A stretch of 64,000 nucleotides of DNA from Methanomicrobium sp. W14 (GCF_017875315.1 NZ_JAGGMM010000001.1:496001-560000), one strand, 5' to 3'. Shown: positions 24,628 to 33,671, counted from the stretch's first letter. Translations and numbers: made by a program. The notes: generated by a model from the sequence alone, not told the origin.

Positions 24628-24699
24628 GTCCCGGTAGGGTAGTGGATATCCTGAGAGCCTCCGGAGCTTTCGACCCGGGTTCGAATCCCGGCCGGGGCG
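24628..24699 (+). tRNA. tRNA-Arg(CCG)
   Basis: A cloverleaf with acceptor GTCCCGG paired with CCGGGGC and discriminator G. The anticodon arm pairs AGAGC with GCTTT around loop CTCCGGA (anticodon CCG, reading CGG), and the T-arm is CCGGG-TTCGAAT-CCCGG. No intron, and CCA is not encoded. It sits in an AT-rich patch with foreign-looking genes on both sides. Confidence 0.93.
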
Positions 24700-24841
24700 T
24701 GATTACTTTTTGGTTCAAAGCGTTTACAATTTGTTATATTTTAATAATTACTAAGAATTATCGTAAATAATTCGCAACAAAAAGAGATCAAATCTATAAA
24801 TTCTAAAGATTTTGCCGTCATTAATTCGAATTCATATTCAT

Positions 24842-25384
24842 TTATTTTCTTTTTGCAGTTTTTTCTAGTAAGACACGTAATTCAGGAATTAAACCCTTTG
24901 CATTTGTCAATTGTTCAATTAACCTTTCTCTATATTGAATCATTGGCTGTTCCGTAAAAATTTTCCGCGTTCTTTCTGCAGATAAAATATACGAATAAAA
25001 AATATCCAATTTTTGACACAAATCAGTTGGTAAATCATAGACTTTTTCTTTTAATATATTCCAGGTTCCTATATCAGAATAGATCTCGTTCTTAAATAAT
25101 TGAAGAATATTATAACTTATTTTGAGGTTTCTCTCGTCTTCAGGACCCACTTCTACATCTTCAATTTCTTTTATTTTATTTAGAAAATCATTAATCATGG
25201 ACTCTAAAAAATCAAATTCAATTAAAAATCCAGATGCAACATTTTTTTGCACATGTTTAATTTGTTTATTCCATAGATTTACAGCAGACCAATGACCAAA
25301 AATCGCGCCAAAAATCACGCCAAAAACACCGCTGATAACACTAATATTATTTAATAGTTCAAATACACACATTATCTCACTCAC
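24842..25384 (-). CDS. Small membrane-anchored helical protein, unknown function
   Basis: 180 residues. One N-terminal hydrophobic helix (ISVISGVFGVIFGAIFGHWSAV) is followed by a long charged helical domain (HVQKNVASGFLIEFDFLESMINDFLNKIKEIE...). The topology is that of a signal-anchored cytoplasmic protein. The frame is well formed but very AT-rich, and I do not recognise a family. It lies on the opposite strand 140 bp after tRNA-Arg, a common site for integrated genes. Confidence 0.55.
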   Translation of the reverse strand: MSEIMCVFELLNNISVISGVFGVIFGAIFGHWSAVNLWNKQIKHVQKNVASGFLIEFDFLESMINDFLNKIKEIEDVEVGPEDERNLKISYNILQLFKNEIYSDIGTWNILKEKVYDLPTDLCQKLDIFYSYILSAERTRKIFTEQPMIQYRERLIEQLTNAKGLIPELRVLLEKTAKRK

Positions 25385-25713
25385 AATAAATTAATTTTTT
25401 TGAATTTACTCATTGTTATATCCATAATACCAGATTTATATTAGGAACTATGTTCAACCAATTGTAATTTTTCAACAAAAATCTAATTTTATCATTCTTC
25501 CTAAAATAAGAGATTTAATCATTTAATTCTTCTAATACCAGATTCTTCCAGACGGTTTTATCCTCATCAGAATCCCTATCAGTCCAATGCAATAAAGTAG
25601 ATAAGCAGATAAATGCAGCCATTCAAGCATAGTTTCAATGAATGTCTTTCATCTGTATTTCATGAGAAAATTATAAAAAACGGGAAGAAAAAAAAATAAA
25701 TTTTTTTAATGAA
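25385..25713. other. Intergenic region with one possible tiny membrane peptide
   Basis: Mostly AT-rich non-coding. On the minus strand, 25532-25630 could encode a 32-residue peptide (MLEWLHLSAYLLYCIGLIGIL, then basic MRIKPSGRIWY) with one transmembrane helix resembling the first helix of NuoK-like subunits, but there is no ribosome binding site, so I give it little weight. Confidence 0.3.
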
Positions 25714-26886
25714 CTACTTTCTTTTTGCAATGAATACCAGTGCGGCAACGAGTGCCAGAATTACAAAAGCCACAGATACCGGGGATTTGTTCGCAGAACC
25801 GGAGTCTTCATCTTCATGACTGTTCCCGCTTCCCTTGTATACTGTGGCACCGTTCCCGTTCACTTCTGAACCTGAGAATTCAAGGGTTCCATAGGTGTTG
25901 TCGCCGAAAAGAAATGTAGTACTTGCGGGCACGGTAAATTCAGCGTTTTCCGGGACTGCAAGAGACTTCCCTTTCGGTATTTCGAAGGTTTCGTCTTTCA
26001 GGAGTGAAACGCTTTTTGCCAGGATGGCATTTTTCCTGAGGATGTAATTTTCATTGTTCTTCCCTTCCGATGTAAACACCACCGCATTGCCACCTGAAAT
26101 TGTTGTGATGTTTTCGTTGTATGCAAAATTGTCTCTTGACCCGCTTTCGTCCTCTTTTATGAAAATTACAGAACTGCCGGATATATTTACCGTTCCGTAT
26201 TTGGAATCTATGCCGTAATTTCTGGTTGAGGCTGAATTTGAAACTACATTCACGTATCCGCCTGAGATTATTATGCCGCCGTCTGTGTCCTGGTTTGTAG
26301 TTACGTCTCCCCCGTCAAGTCCGAAGGTGTTGCTGCCGCCGTGCTGGTAAGCGTTTATGCTGCCACCTGTAACGGTGATATAATGTGAAGCATAGATTCC
26401 CTTGTTTTTATGGCACTCTGTGTCTTCCAGTGTTGTTATGCTGCCGCCGGAAACTGTAACGTTTCCAGAGTCCGCGTATATTCCGAAAGCGCTGCCGCTT
26501 CCGTTCTGGCCCTGTCCTGTTACTTTAATGTTCAGGTTTCCGCTTTCAACGTAAACGTCGGGCGCTTTGATGCCATACAGCCTATCACTGCTGTTGTTAA
26601 CGATAATAGTAAGAGTGCTGTCGTCTGTTCCCTTTATTTTAACAGGAACGTCCGATTCAATCCCGAAGCTGCCGCCTGTATTTATTTCTGCATTTTCAGT
26701 GATGTTTATTATAAGAGTGTCAGCTCCGGTGTAGCTGATACCTTCTCCGAACTGCTCCGCCGAGGTGCTGTTAAGGGTAATCTCAACTGCATATGCAGAC
26801 TGTACAAAAACAATAAGACTTAGAGCAAAAACCAAAATCACTCTGCATCCGGGTGTTAACCGTGTATTTAGCCAGTTATTAGCCAT
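25714..26886 (-). CDS. Secreted beta-helix surface protein with C-terminal membrane anchor
   Basis: About 390 residues from ATG 26886, which has AGGA 7 nt upstream (the frame opens at 26904). A signal peptide (VILVFALSLIVFVQSAYA) is followed by many short strands with GG turns (GSITTLEDTECHKNKGIYAS, GGSINAYQHGG, GGYVNVVSNSAS), the pattern of a right-handed parallel beta-helix. The C-terminus has an acidic-Ser linker, a hydrophobic helix (SVAFVILALVAALVFIA) and KRK. It is therefore exported and membrane-anchored, probably at the cell surface. Ligand unknown; carbohydrate-binding repeats are possible. Confidence 0.75.
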   Translation of the reverse strand: MANNWLNTRLTPGCRVILVFALSLIVFVQSAYAVEITLNSTSAEQFGEGISYTGADTLIINITENAEINTGGSFGIESDVPVKIKGTDDSTLTIIVNNSSDRLYGIKAPDVYVESGNLNIKVTGQGQNGSGSAFGIYADSGNVTVSGGSITTLEDTECHKNKGIYASHYITVTGGSINAYQHGGSNTFGLDGGDVTTNQDTDGGIIISGGYVNVVSNSASTRNYGIDSKYGTVNISGSSVIFIKEDESGSRDNFAYNENITTISGGNAVVFTSEGKNNENYILRKNAILAKSVSLLKDETFEIPKGKSLAVPENAEFTVPASTTFLFGDNTYGTLEFSGSEVNGNGATVYKGSGNSHEDEDSGSANKSPVSVAFVILALVAALVFIAKRK

Positions 26887-27036
26887 ATAAAAGTCCTGTG
26901 GCATTCAATGCCCTTTTCAGGTAAAGGTTTGATATGAAAAATTCATATCGTTTGCGTTAATTTAATATGATCTCAGGCATTTTACAAAAATACGGCATAT
27001 ATCACAGGATTCTGTTAAGCGAAACACTGCTTTTTT

Positions 27037-27056
27037 ACCGGCATTTGAATGCCGGT
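27037..27056. repeat. Perfect palindrome between divergent genes
   Basis: ACCGGCATT-TG-AATGCCGGT, a 9-bp perfect inverted repeat preceded by six T. It lies in the 260-bp region between the divergent surface-protein gene and the membrane-protein gene, 90 bp before the latter. It could be an operator or a hairpin. Confidence 0.6.
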
Positions 27057-27146
27057 TCAGGAAGGTAGACACTATTTATATCATATGATATATAATTTGT
27101 ATTTGTTTGTATCAGTGATTTTTATACTTAGAGGGGAGAGATCAAA

Positions 27147-27986
27147 ATTACGGGTGAAATTGCCGGGATAGTAGGCCAGATCTTTGATTTTATCTTAGAA
27201 CTTCCGCAAAAGGCTTTGTCAGGAGACCTTTTTGCAATCCTGTTATCCCTTGTCATAATTTATTCGGTTGTATATCTTGCCATAAAATCGGCAAGGTTCA
27301 TGATGCATATCCTTAAAAAAATTGTACTGCTTGTCATAATTCTTATTGCAGTATACATATTCCTGAATAATTTCCTTTTCAGGATTGTCACGTACGGCTT
27401 TACCCCTGACGTGGTAGTCGTCGGATTCACCGGTCTTGCATGCGGTATTTTTGCTCTGGTTGTCGCTGTGGTCAAGGTAAGAGCGGCATTAAAAAGCCGG
27501 AAGAAAGAGCACCCCGGGGAAGTTGCTGCCGGTGCTGGTTTAAAAGGCGGCGATAACGTTTCAGCTGTTCAGGTTTCAGAGGAGAACAATATTCTGTCCT
27601 CACCTTATATTCCTTCGCAGCTCTCAAACTTCGCAAAGGATAATTCAGTCGGAATGGTTATAATTTATTTAATCGTAGCGGAGTTCGGTATTTTTTCGTC
27701 AAAAACGATTGCCGCTGTCAGTGTTGATTCAGGATTTGCGGTATTTGTCATATTCATGGTCGCTGCCTTAATCTTTGTAAGGCTTACATACAATGACTAT
27801 AAAAAAGGCCTTGCCCACCTTGCCGTCGCCTTTGTATTCGGTTTTATACTGTCGGTGCTGCTTGGGTATTTCTGGGGCGGGACACCCATGGATGTTCTTT
27901 TGTCAAAACAGTACTTCGCAACTGATGCCCTTGTGGCCCTGATAACCGGGCTTTCCTTAAGTCTTTTTATGAGCAAAAAAGGGTGA
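27147..27986 (+). CDS. Multi-pass membrane protein, unknown; probable AUU start
   Basis: About 279 residues if translation starts at ATT 27147. No ATG, GTG or TTG exists between the in-frame stop at 27129 and TTG 27216. A strong ribosome binding site (GAGGGGAG at 27131-27138) lies exactly 8 nt before the ATT, and the extra residues (ITGEIAGIVGQIFDFILELPQKA) look like real protein. Two N-terminal helices, a third after ~60, a polar linker (KSRKKEHPGEVAAG...), then four more helices follow in the C-terminal half, ending MSKKG. Function unknown. Convergent with the purine permease gene. Confidence 0.7.
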   Translation: MTGEIAGIVGQIFDFILELPQKALSGDLFAILLSLVIIYSVVYLAIKSARFMMHILKKIVLLVIILIAVYIFLNNFLFRIVTYGFTPDVVVVGFTGLACGIFALVVAVVKVRAALKSRKKEHPGEVAAGAGLKGGDNVSAVQVSEENNILSSPYIPSQLSNFAKDNSVGMVIIYLIVAEFGIFSSKTIAAVSVDSGFAVFVIFMVAALIFVRLTYNDYKKGLAHLAVAFVFGFILSVLLGYFWGGTPMDVLLSKQYFATDALVALITGLSLSLFMSKKG

Positions 27987-28005
27987 TATTAAAATAACTT
28001 TTTTT

Positions 28006-29313
28006 TCAGTACGGGTAGAAGATGAAAAATAACAGGCACAGTGCAAACAAAAACCATGTAGGTCTGCTGATTTCTTTCCATTTTCCGCCGACTGTTTTAA
28101 ACAGCGGGTACAGGACAAATCCGCTGCAAAGCCCGACTCCGATATTGTATGTAAAACTCATAAGGACAATTACAGCTATTGCCGGGATCATTTCCGAGTA
28201 ATCGGAGAAATTCATCTTTTTTATAGGCTGCGTCATCAAAAGCCCTACCATTATCATTGCAGGGCCTGTTGCCGCTGAAGGTATGGAGGTAAGGACAGGT
28301 GAAAAGAACAGGCACAGTGCAAACAAAACTGCTACAACCACAGCTGTCAGACCTGTCCTCCCGCCCGCCCGGATTCCTGTTGCGGATTCCGCAAATGCAC
28401 CACTTGTCGTAGTCCCTACAAGAGGAGCTATAATGTTTGCGACGGCGTCGGAAAGGAAAGGCTTTTCGACTTCAGGCAGGTTTCCCTTTTCGTCCAGGAA
28501 ACCGGCCTGTGCTGATATCCCGATAAGCCCTGCCATAGTGTCCAGGAAAGACATGGTGAAAATCGTCAGGATAACCGCAAAGAACCCCCATGTAAGGGCT
28601 CCTGCAATATCAAGCTGGAACAGTACCGGTGTTATATCGGGGGGCACACTGACAATTGCTTCAGGTACAGCTGCAATGCCTGATATAAAGCCTATCAGAG
28701 ATGTTGCAAGGATTCCCACCAGGATAGCCCCCTTGATTTTCCGGACTGTCAGTGTAGAAATAAGCAGAAACCCGAAAATAGCCAGAATAACCTCCGGGCT
28801 TCCGAGGTCTCCCAGGTGCAGGGGGGCAGACTCTGTACCGAGGGCTACGATTTTGGAATTAACAAGACCTATAAAAGCGATAAAAAGTCCTATACCAACT
28901 GAAAAACTGTATTTCAGGTTTGTTGGTATGGCTTCGCACATAACTTTTCTTCCGCCGGCAATGGTAAGCAGGGCCAGAAGTATACCGCTTATGAAAACCG
29001 CTCCAAGGGCGGTCTGCCATGAATAACCAAGTACACCACATACAGTGTATGCAATAAAGGCGTTTTCGCCCATGTAAGGTGCAATTGCAAAAGGTCTGTT
29101 AGCATAAATTCCCATTATCAGCGTGCCGAACACAGCGGTGATGATGGTCGCGACCATTGAAGGGCCTATGGGAATTCCTGCCGCAACGAGTATGGCAGGG
29201 TTTACGATGACAATATAGGCCATTGTCATGAATGTAACGATACCTGCATTAACCTCGGTTTTAACGTCAGTTTTGTGATCTTTGAGTTTGAACAGTCGTT
29301 CAGAAAAATGCAT
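28006..29313 (-). CDS. NCS2-family purine permease (AzgA-like)
   Basis: 435 residues, about 12 transmembrane helices. The N-terminus DHKTDVKTEVNAGIVTFMTMAYIVIVNPAIL and the segment YMGENAFIAYTV are characteristic of the AzgA branch of nucleobase:cation symporters for adenine, guanine and hypoxanthine. Also seen are FLDTMAGLIGISAQAGFL and GTTTSGAFAESATGIRAGGRTGLTA, the substrate-binding half-helix motif. Full length. No riboswitch was recognised in the 5' region. Confidence 0.92.
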   Translation of the reverse strand: MHFSERLFKLKDHKTDVKTEVNAGIVTFMTMAYIVIVNPAILVAAGIPIGPSMVATIITAVFGTLIMGIYANRPFAIAPYMGENAFIAYTVCGVLGYSWQTALGAVFISGILLALLTIAGGRKVMCEAIPTNLKYSFSVGIGLFIAFIGLVNSKIVALGTESAPLHLGDLGSPEVILAIFGFLLISTLTVRKIKGAILVGILATSLIGFISGIAAVPEAIVSVPPDITPVLFQLDIAGALTWGFFAVILTIFTMSFLDTMAGLIGISAQAGFLDEKGNLPEVEKPFLSDAVANIIAPLVGTTTSGAFAESATGIRAGGRTGLTAVVVAVLFALCLFFSPVLTSIPSAATGPAMIMVGLLMTQPIKKMNFSDYSEMIPAIAVIVLMSFTYNIGVGLCSGFVLYPLFKTVGGKWKEISRPTWFLFALCLLFFIFYPY

Positions 29314-29708
29314 CTAAAAACCTCTACAAAATAAATTCTGATTTAAAAAAATAAAACTTGTGCATTTTACAAAAATAAGCCAAATCCGTTTGTTATTTAA
29401 ATCATTTAAATTGTTGTCATCAAAAACCATTTTATTTTACACCTGCCGTGTAAATGTTCTCTTTGTTTTTAATGCAAAACTAGAATCGGGGCCTGTATTG
29501 GTGTTTATAAAATAGTACCCGGGACAGCATTTTTTGGTCTTCTTCCAGAAAGAAAGAACAAATAATAAATATAGGTTTTTTGGGAGGTGGCCGTTTTGTA
29601 TTTCTATAGGTTTTATACTCGCGGATATTTCATTTTCATCAAAAAGGCGCACTTTTATTTTGAAAGCGGGGACATTGCATCGGATTAAATTTAGATAAAT
29701 GAAAAAAA
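29314..29708. other. Intergenic region
   Basis: 395 bases. The minus strand has an open frame (29437-29790) that overlaps the 3' end of the 2H gene and has non-archaeal-looking composition, so I do not accept it. Otherwise it contains the permease promoter on the right edge. No hairpin recognised. Confidence 0.4.
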
Positions 29709-30338
29709 TCAAAAAGAATTTGTGTATTCTCTCAGGATTTTTTTGCACGTGCAGTGGTTTCCCAGGTGGCATACTGCAAGACTTTTGCATGTGAATTTTT
29801 CGGGGGCAAAAGGGACATTTTTAAGGCAGTATACATCGCCGTTTCCAAGTGTTATATGCGGTGAAAAATTTTCGCCTGTTGAATTTTCCGGGTAATCTGA
29901 TGAATATTCCAGGGTAAATCCGGTTATTTCCTCCCTGTCAGGGTATACCATCTCTTTTTTTACAGGTCCTGTTCTGTAACTGAAAAAAGCTGATATTATC
30001 TCGTCCTGCAGGTCCGTGAAACTGCCGGTCTTTATCAGGTCCATTCCTGACACCGTATTGTTTTCAGAGGTCTTAACCGATGCAAGGCCTTTATAAAGAG
30101 TCTCAAAAGGGATGTATTTGTCACCTATTGCTCTCAGTTCTTCATAGAAATCGTTTAGATCAGAGACTTTCAGGGCGCCCATTGCAAGGGAAATATGCGG
30201 AATTGTCGTAGTTTTTCCGAGGACAAGGGAATAGTCTTTTGTCATTTCGTTAAGCATTTTGTTGATCCTGACTGCATAATCCGTTATTTCGTCAGGAGGT
30301 CTTAATATTACATCAACTGCAACTGTTTCGGATAACAC
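29709..30338 (-). CDS. 2H phosphoesterase (2'-5' RNA ligase/cyclic phosphodiesterase-like)
   Basis: 209 residues with two HxS/T motifs, PHISLAMG (about residue 47) and PHITLGNG (about 163). Their paired histidines define the 2H superfamily, which hydrolyses or forms 2',5' or 2',3'-cyclic phosphates on RNA or nucleotides. Archaeal ThpR/LigT proteins are about 180 residues; this is slightly larger with a Cys-rich tail (CKSLAVCHLGNHCTCKK). Third gene of a redox operon, 26 bp after the FTR gene. Substrate uncertain. Confidence 0.75.
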   Translation of the reverse strand: MLSETVAVDVILRPPDEITDYAVRINKMLNEMTKDYSLVLGKTTTIPHISLAMGALKVSDLNDFYEELRAIGDKYIPFETLYKGLASVKTSENNTVSGMDLIKTGSFTDLQDEIISAFFSYRTGPVKKEMVYPDREEITGFTLEYSSDYPENSTGENFSPHITLGNGDVYCLKNVPFAPEKFTCKSLAVCHLGNHCTCKKILREYTNSF

Positions 30339-30364
30339 GATAAAGGATTTAAAAATTTTAATAT

Positions 30365-30880
30365 TTAGAAGTATTTTTCAAATCTGTCCGCCCCGACCCC
30401 GCAGATGGGACATTTCTCAGGCGGGTTTTGCCTTGAACAGAGATATCCGCAGACTTTGCACCTGTATACAGGATATTTAAGATTCAGGGCGTTTTTTATG
30501 GAAACTTTGGTCTTTTCTTCTGTTTCGGTTTTCTCTTTTTCCTCAAGTCTCCTGTCGGGGATTGGTTCAACTTTCTTTTTTTCCGAACAGACGTCTTCAG
30601 AGACATACAGGGCGCAGAAGCATGACCCGTAATCCGAAAGGTCTTCGTCGCGGTAATAGCACGGACAGATTATGTCCAGGTTCTTCTCTTTTTTGCCTAT
30701 TACAAGCCTGCACGGGCATGATTCAAATCCGTATCTCTCATCATTTTTAACCAGCCCGGATACCAGGTCTTTTACCATTGATTCATCAGGGTTGAGATGG
30801 TATCCGCCTTTCTCTGCGTCTTCTCTCAGTTTTTTAAGTCTGAGTTCAACTTTTTTGTCATTTGGTTCTGCTTCAGTCAT
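30365..30880 (-). CDS. Ferredoxin:thioredoxin reductase catalytic subunit fused to rubredoxin
   Basis: 171 residues. The FTR catalytic domain shows the three Cys pairs C55-P-C57, C72-P-C74 and C87-F-C89, which hold the redox disulfide and [4Fe-4S] cluster. The third pair is CFC rather than the plant CHC, so the active-site His is replaced. After a charged linker (KKKVEPIPDRRLEEKEK...) a rubredoxin-like domain follows (YRCKVCGY...EKCPICG). Such fusions occur in methanogens and pass electrons to thioredoxin- or glutaredoxin-like proteins. The upstream glutaredoxin-like gene overlaps by 8 nt. Confidence 0.9.
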   Translation of the reverse strand: MTEAEPNDKKVELRLKKLREDAEKGGYHLNPDESMVKDLVSGLVKNDERYGFESCPCRLVIGKKEKNLDIICPCYYRDEDLSDYGSCFCALYVSEDVCSEKKKVEPIPDRRLEEKEKTETEEKTKVSIKNALNLKYPVYRCKVCGYLCSRQNPPEKCPICGVGADRFEKYF

Positions 30881-31163
30881 TTATACCAAGAGCCTTTTTT
30901 ATTTCGTCAATTCTTGAGCCGACTATAACATCTTTTCCGTCGAATACAAGCGTCGGAAAAGAGCCGCGTGGATTGAATTTTTTCATTTCATCATATACCT
31001 TTTCAAGTCCGCGTTCATCAAGCAAATCTACATATATATAGTCATAGGCAACTTTTGAGTTGTCCAGAAATTCCTTTGTTCTTTTGCAGTGACCACAGGT
31101 ACTCAAAGCATAGAGTTTCAGGTCTCTTTTTTTTCTGCCTTCTATATGAGTCCATTCTGTCAT
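30873..31163 (-). CDS. Glutaredoxin-like protein
   Basis: 96 residues with the thioredoxin fold. The active site is LSTCGHCKRTKEFL, with cis-Pro motif GSFPTLVFDG and C-terminal VGSRIDEIKKALGI. A ~15-residue basic N-terminal extension precedes the fold. It overlaps the FTR-rubredoxin gene (8 nt), so it is the likely electron acceptor of that reductase, an arrangement known from methanogens. CGHC differs from the classical CPYC of glutaredoxins. Confidence 0.88.
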   Translation of the reverse strand: MTEWTHIEGRKKRDLKLYALSTCGHCKRTKEFLDNSKVAYDYIYVDLLDERGLEKVYDEMKKFNPRGSFPTLVFDGKDVIVGSRIDEIKKALGIND

Positions 31164-31436
31164 TATAAGTGCAAATATTATTGTTATCCAATATAAACCA
31201 TTGCGTCCCGCTTTGCAGAAAATTCAACCTGAAATGAATGAAAATTGAAATAATATGTTTTTCTGTATCTTTTTCGGCCGGTCATGCAGAAAACGGACAG
31301 GACAGACACCACTGAAAAGAACGGTGGAGTAATTATAAAATGATATTTCGTTTTTCATACATATGTCAAAAAAATATATCTGTTTCCAGGAAAATATGAG
31401 AACGTCTATGTTTTTTCGCCGGGGGCCTGGGATGAT

Positions 31437-32792
31437 ATGACTGAAGAGTCTTTTTACAATTCTTCTATTGAAAAGATGGAGAGAAATGAGCTGGATAGTC
31501 TCGTTGACGAGAGAGTGCAAAATACCGTGTTATATGCCGCAGAGAACTCTCCTTTTTACAGGAAGTGGTTCGAGAAAAACAGGACAGACCCGCGTGATAT
31601 TAAATCCCATGATGACTTAAGAGAGCTTCCGGTAATATCCGGCGGCGTCATAAGAAAAAACCAGCCGCCTGCTGCAAAAGAGTTCCTTTTCAGGAGTGTA
31701 AAATGCAGTGACGTATATACGATTCACGAGACAAGCGGAACAAGCGGTGTCCCGAAGAGCTTTTTTCTTGCATGGGACGACTGGAAAAGATACGCCGAGA
31801 AGTATTCGAGAATATTTGTATCTCAGGGCCTGAAAAAAGGTGACCGGATGGCGGTCTGTGCTTCATACGGGATGAACGTAGGGGCGAATACGATGACTCT
31901 TGCTGCGCACAGGGTAGGGTTTACGGTAATTCCTGAAGGGAGATGCAGTTTTCAGGTAAGAGTCATAGAAAATTACCGTCCGACAGCAATAGTCGGAAGC
32001 GTATTCAAACTCCTTCACCTTGCGCAGAGGCTTGAAGAGGCCGGAATAAATCCACGTGAGTCCGGGGTTGAAAAACTTATTGTCGGCGGGGAAAGTTTTG
32101 CGAAAGAGTCAAGGGATTATCTTGACGAAGTCTGGGGTATTGAAGTATGCAACACCTACGGAAGTACAGAAGGCACTATGTGCGGGGAATGCCGTGAAAG
32201 GGCAGGTCTTCATGTCGCAGAGGATTTGATTCACATGGACCTCTATGACTCTTCAATGAAGAATTTCGTTGATGACGGAAAGAAAGGAAAAATTGTCCTT
32301 ACAACACTTGTACCGAAAGGAGAAAAAGCAGCAAACGTTTTGATAAATTATGACACCGAGGATATTACAAAAGTTATAAGCAGGGATAAGTGCAGGTGCG
32401 GCAGGACTCACATGAGAATAGACAATCCCTTCCGCGAGGCTGAAACTATATATATATCTGACTCCCCCGTAAACCGCGTAGATATAGAAAGCGGCGTTTT
32501 TCAAACGGAAAATATGGGCTACATAACAGGAGACTACGAGGCATTTTTATACGGGGGAAGAGATGAAGGTGAAACTGTTCTCAGGGTAAGTCTTGAGTGC
32601 AAAGATCTTTCGTCATGCGACAAAAGACTTGTTGAAAACAATTTTACCGGGGCCCTGCTGAAAAAAATACCCGGTCTTACGGAAGATTATTTGGACGGAT
32701 ATTTCAGGATAATGTTTAACTTTACAAATAAAGGCGGACTTGAGCTTCACAAAATAACAGGCAGGCCAAAAAGGTTCGTTGACAGAAGATAG
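31437..32792 (+). CDS. Coenzyme F390 synthetase/phenylacetate-CoA ligase-like adenylating enzyme
   Basis: 451 residues of the PaaK-like adenylate-forming family. The P-loop TSGTSGVPKSF (about residues 99-109), the motif NTYGSTEGTMCGECR (about 240), and a Zn-type Cys set (CGECRERAGLH, CRCGRTH) are present. In methanogens this group includes coenzyme F390 synthetase, which adenylates F420 under oxidative stress, so that is the likely role. CoA ligase activity is an alternative. The start ATG at 31437 follows GGGATGAT. Located near redox genes. Confidence 0.8.
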   Translation: MTEESFYNSSIEKMERNELDSLVDERVQNTVLYAAENSPFYRKWFEKNRTDPRDIKSHDDLRELPVISGGVIRKNQPPAAKEFLFRSVKCSDVYTIHETSGTSGVPKSFFLAWDDWKRYAEKYSRIFVSQGLKKGDRMAVCASYGMNVGANTMTLAAHRVGFTVIPEGRCSFQVRVIENYRPTAIVGSVFKLLHLAQRLEEAGINPRESGVEKLIVGGESFAKESRDYLDEVWGIEVCNTYGSTEGTMCGECRERAGLHVAEDLIHMDLYDSSMKNFVDDGKKGKIVLTTLVPKGEKAANVLINYDTEDITKVISRDKCRCGRTHMRIDNPFREAETIYISDSPVNRVDIESGVFQTENMGYITGDYEAFLYGGRDEGETVLRVSLECKDLSSCDKRLVENNFTGALLKKIPGLTEDYLDGYFRIMFNFTNKGGLELHKITGRPKRFVDRR

Positions 32793-32805
32793 TACAACAG
32801 TAATT

Positions 32806-32849
32806 AAAAATTAAAAGGTCCCTTTGGGAATAAAGGAATTTTAATTTTT
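32806..32849. terminator. Long inverted repeat between convergent genes
   Basis: AAAAATTAAAA at 32806-32816 pairs with TTTTAATTTTT at 32839-32849. An inner TCCCTTTGGGA-type hairpin lies in the loop. It sits between the convergent ligase gene and the PAS regulator gene and overlaps the latter's stop, so it likely ends transcription from both sides. Confidence 0.55.
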
Positions 32850-33671
32850 GTCATCTATTTCAGCATATTTTTTAAGAAATTCACGGATGTTTTCAGCTTC
32901 CTTCCAGCCTATGTTGATTTCCTTTAATTTGTTGTCTATCTGCACCGCCTGGCTGTACACAAGATTTGCGTTTTTACCACCTTCAAGGTCGGTTAACCCG
33001 ACGATTGCCTGGAGGGGGTTTCTTATATCGGCGTTTATTTTTTCAAGCTCCTTGATGTCGCCCAGAAATTCTCCGATGCTTTCAATAAGCTCCTTTAGCT
33101 GTGCCTCACTTTCCTTAAGGGCCTCCATTGATTCCTGGTACGCCGTTATGTCTTCCATTATTACTGTAAAGCCGGGGGTTCCGTCATTAAAGACAGCAGA
33201 CAGAATTTTCATCCTGAAATAATGTTCTTTTTCGTTTCTGCATACTGACACGTCTCTTACTACTTCGTCCCCGCCGGAAGCTTCTGCGAGCAGACTCTCT
33301 ATTTCAGGGCAAAACTCGCCGAACAGCCCTTTTGCATTCTTTTCATCTGTTATATCCTCATCAAGGCCCATAAAGTCGGTAAATTTTTTATTTGCCCTGA
33401 CTATCCTGAATTTATCAGACAGAATTACAACGTAATCGGATGTAAAATCCATCAGTGAAAAAAGAGGAACTCTTTTGGACAGGTAAAACACTTTTGCCTG
33501 CCCGTAGGATTCCATGTCCACACTGCCTGAAAGAAGCATTATATCAAGATAATGGCCTACAGAGATTCTGTTTACGCCTATGGCCTCTGATATCTGCTTT
33601 ACAGACATTCCCCTGGGATTTTCCTTAAGAATTTCAATGATATTTGAAAATTCCTTATTATAATCTCCCAT
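32841..33671 (-). CDS. Winged-helix/PAS regulator with degenerate H-box
   Basis: 276 residues. The N-terminal ~60 residues form a winged helix (IIEILKENPRGMSVKQISEAIGVNRISVGHYLDIML). A PAS domain follows (SLMDFTSDYVVILSDKFRIVRANKKF to PGFTVIMEDITAY), then a helical segment ELEKINADIRNPLQAIVG. This resembles the histidine-kinase dimerisation helix (NHDIRNPL) but with Ala in place of His. No ATPase domain follows. Probably a DNA-binding sensor of a small ligand or redox state. Confidence 0.82.
   Translation of the reverse strand: MGDYNKEFSNIIEILKENPRGMSVKQISEAIGVNRISVGHYLDIMLLSGSVDMESYGQAKVFYLSKRVPLFSLMDFTSDYVVILSDKFRIVRANKKFTDFMGLDEDITDEKNAKGLFGEFCPEIESLLAEASGGDEVVRDVSVCRNEKEHYFRMKILSAVFNDGTPGFTVIMEDITAYQESMEALKESEAQLKELIESIGEFLGDIKELEKINADIRNPLQAIVGLTDLEGGKNANLVYSQAVQIDNKLKEINIGWKEAENIREFLKKYAEIDDKN

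Noticed and set aside
25532-25630. 32-residue hydrophobic peptide on the minus strand
   Set aside because: It resembles a single transmembrane helix but has no ribosome binding site or promoter; recorded only in the spacer entry.
28283-29026. Long plus-strand open frame (247 codons) opposite the purine permease
   Set aside because: Its Arg/Ala/Pro/Ser-rich translation is typical of the antisense of a GC-rich membrane-protein gene; the minus strand encodes a clear NCS2 permease.
29437-29790. Minus-strand open frame in the gap after the 2H gene
   Set aside because: It overlaps the end of the 2H gene in another frame and has no ribosome binding site or family resemblance.
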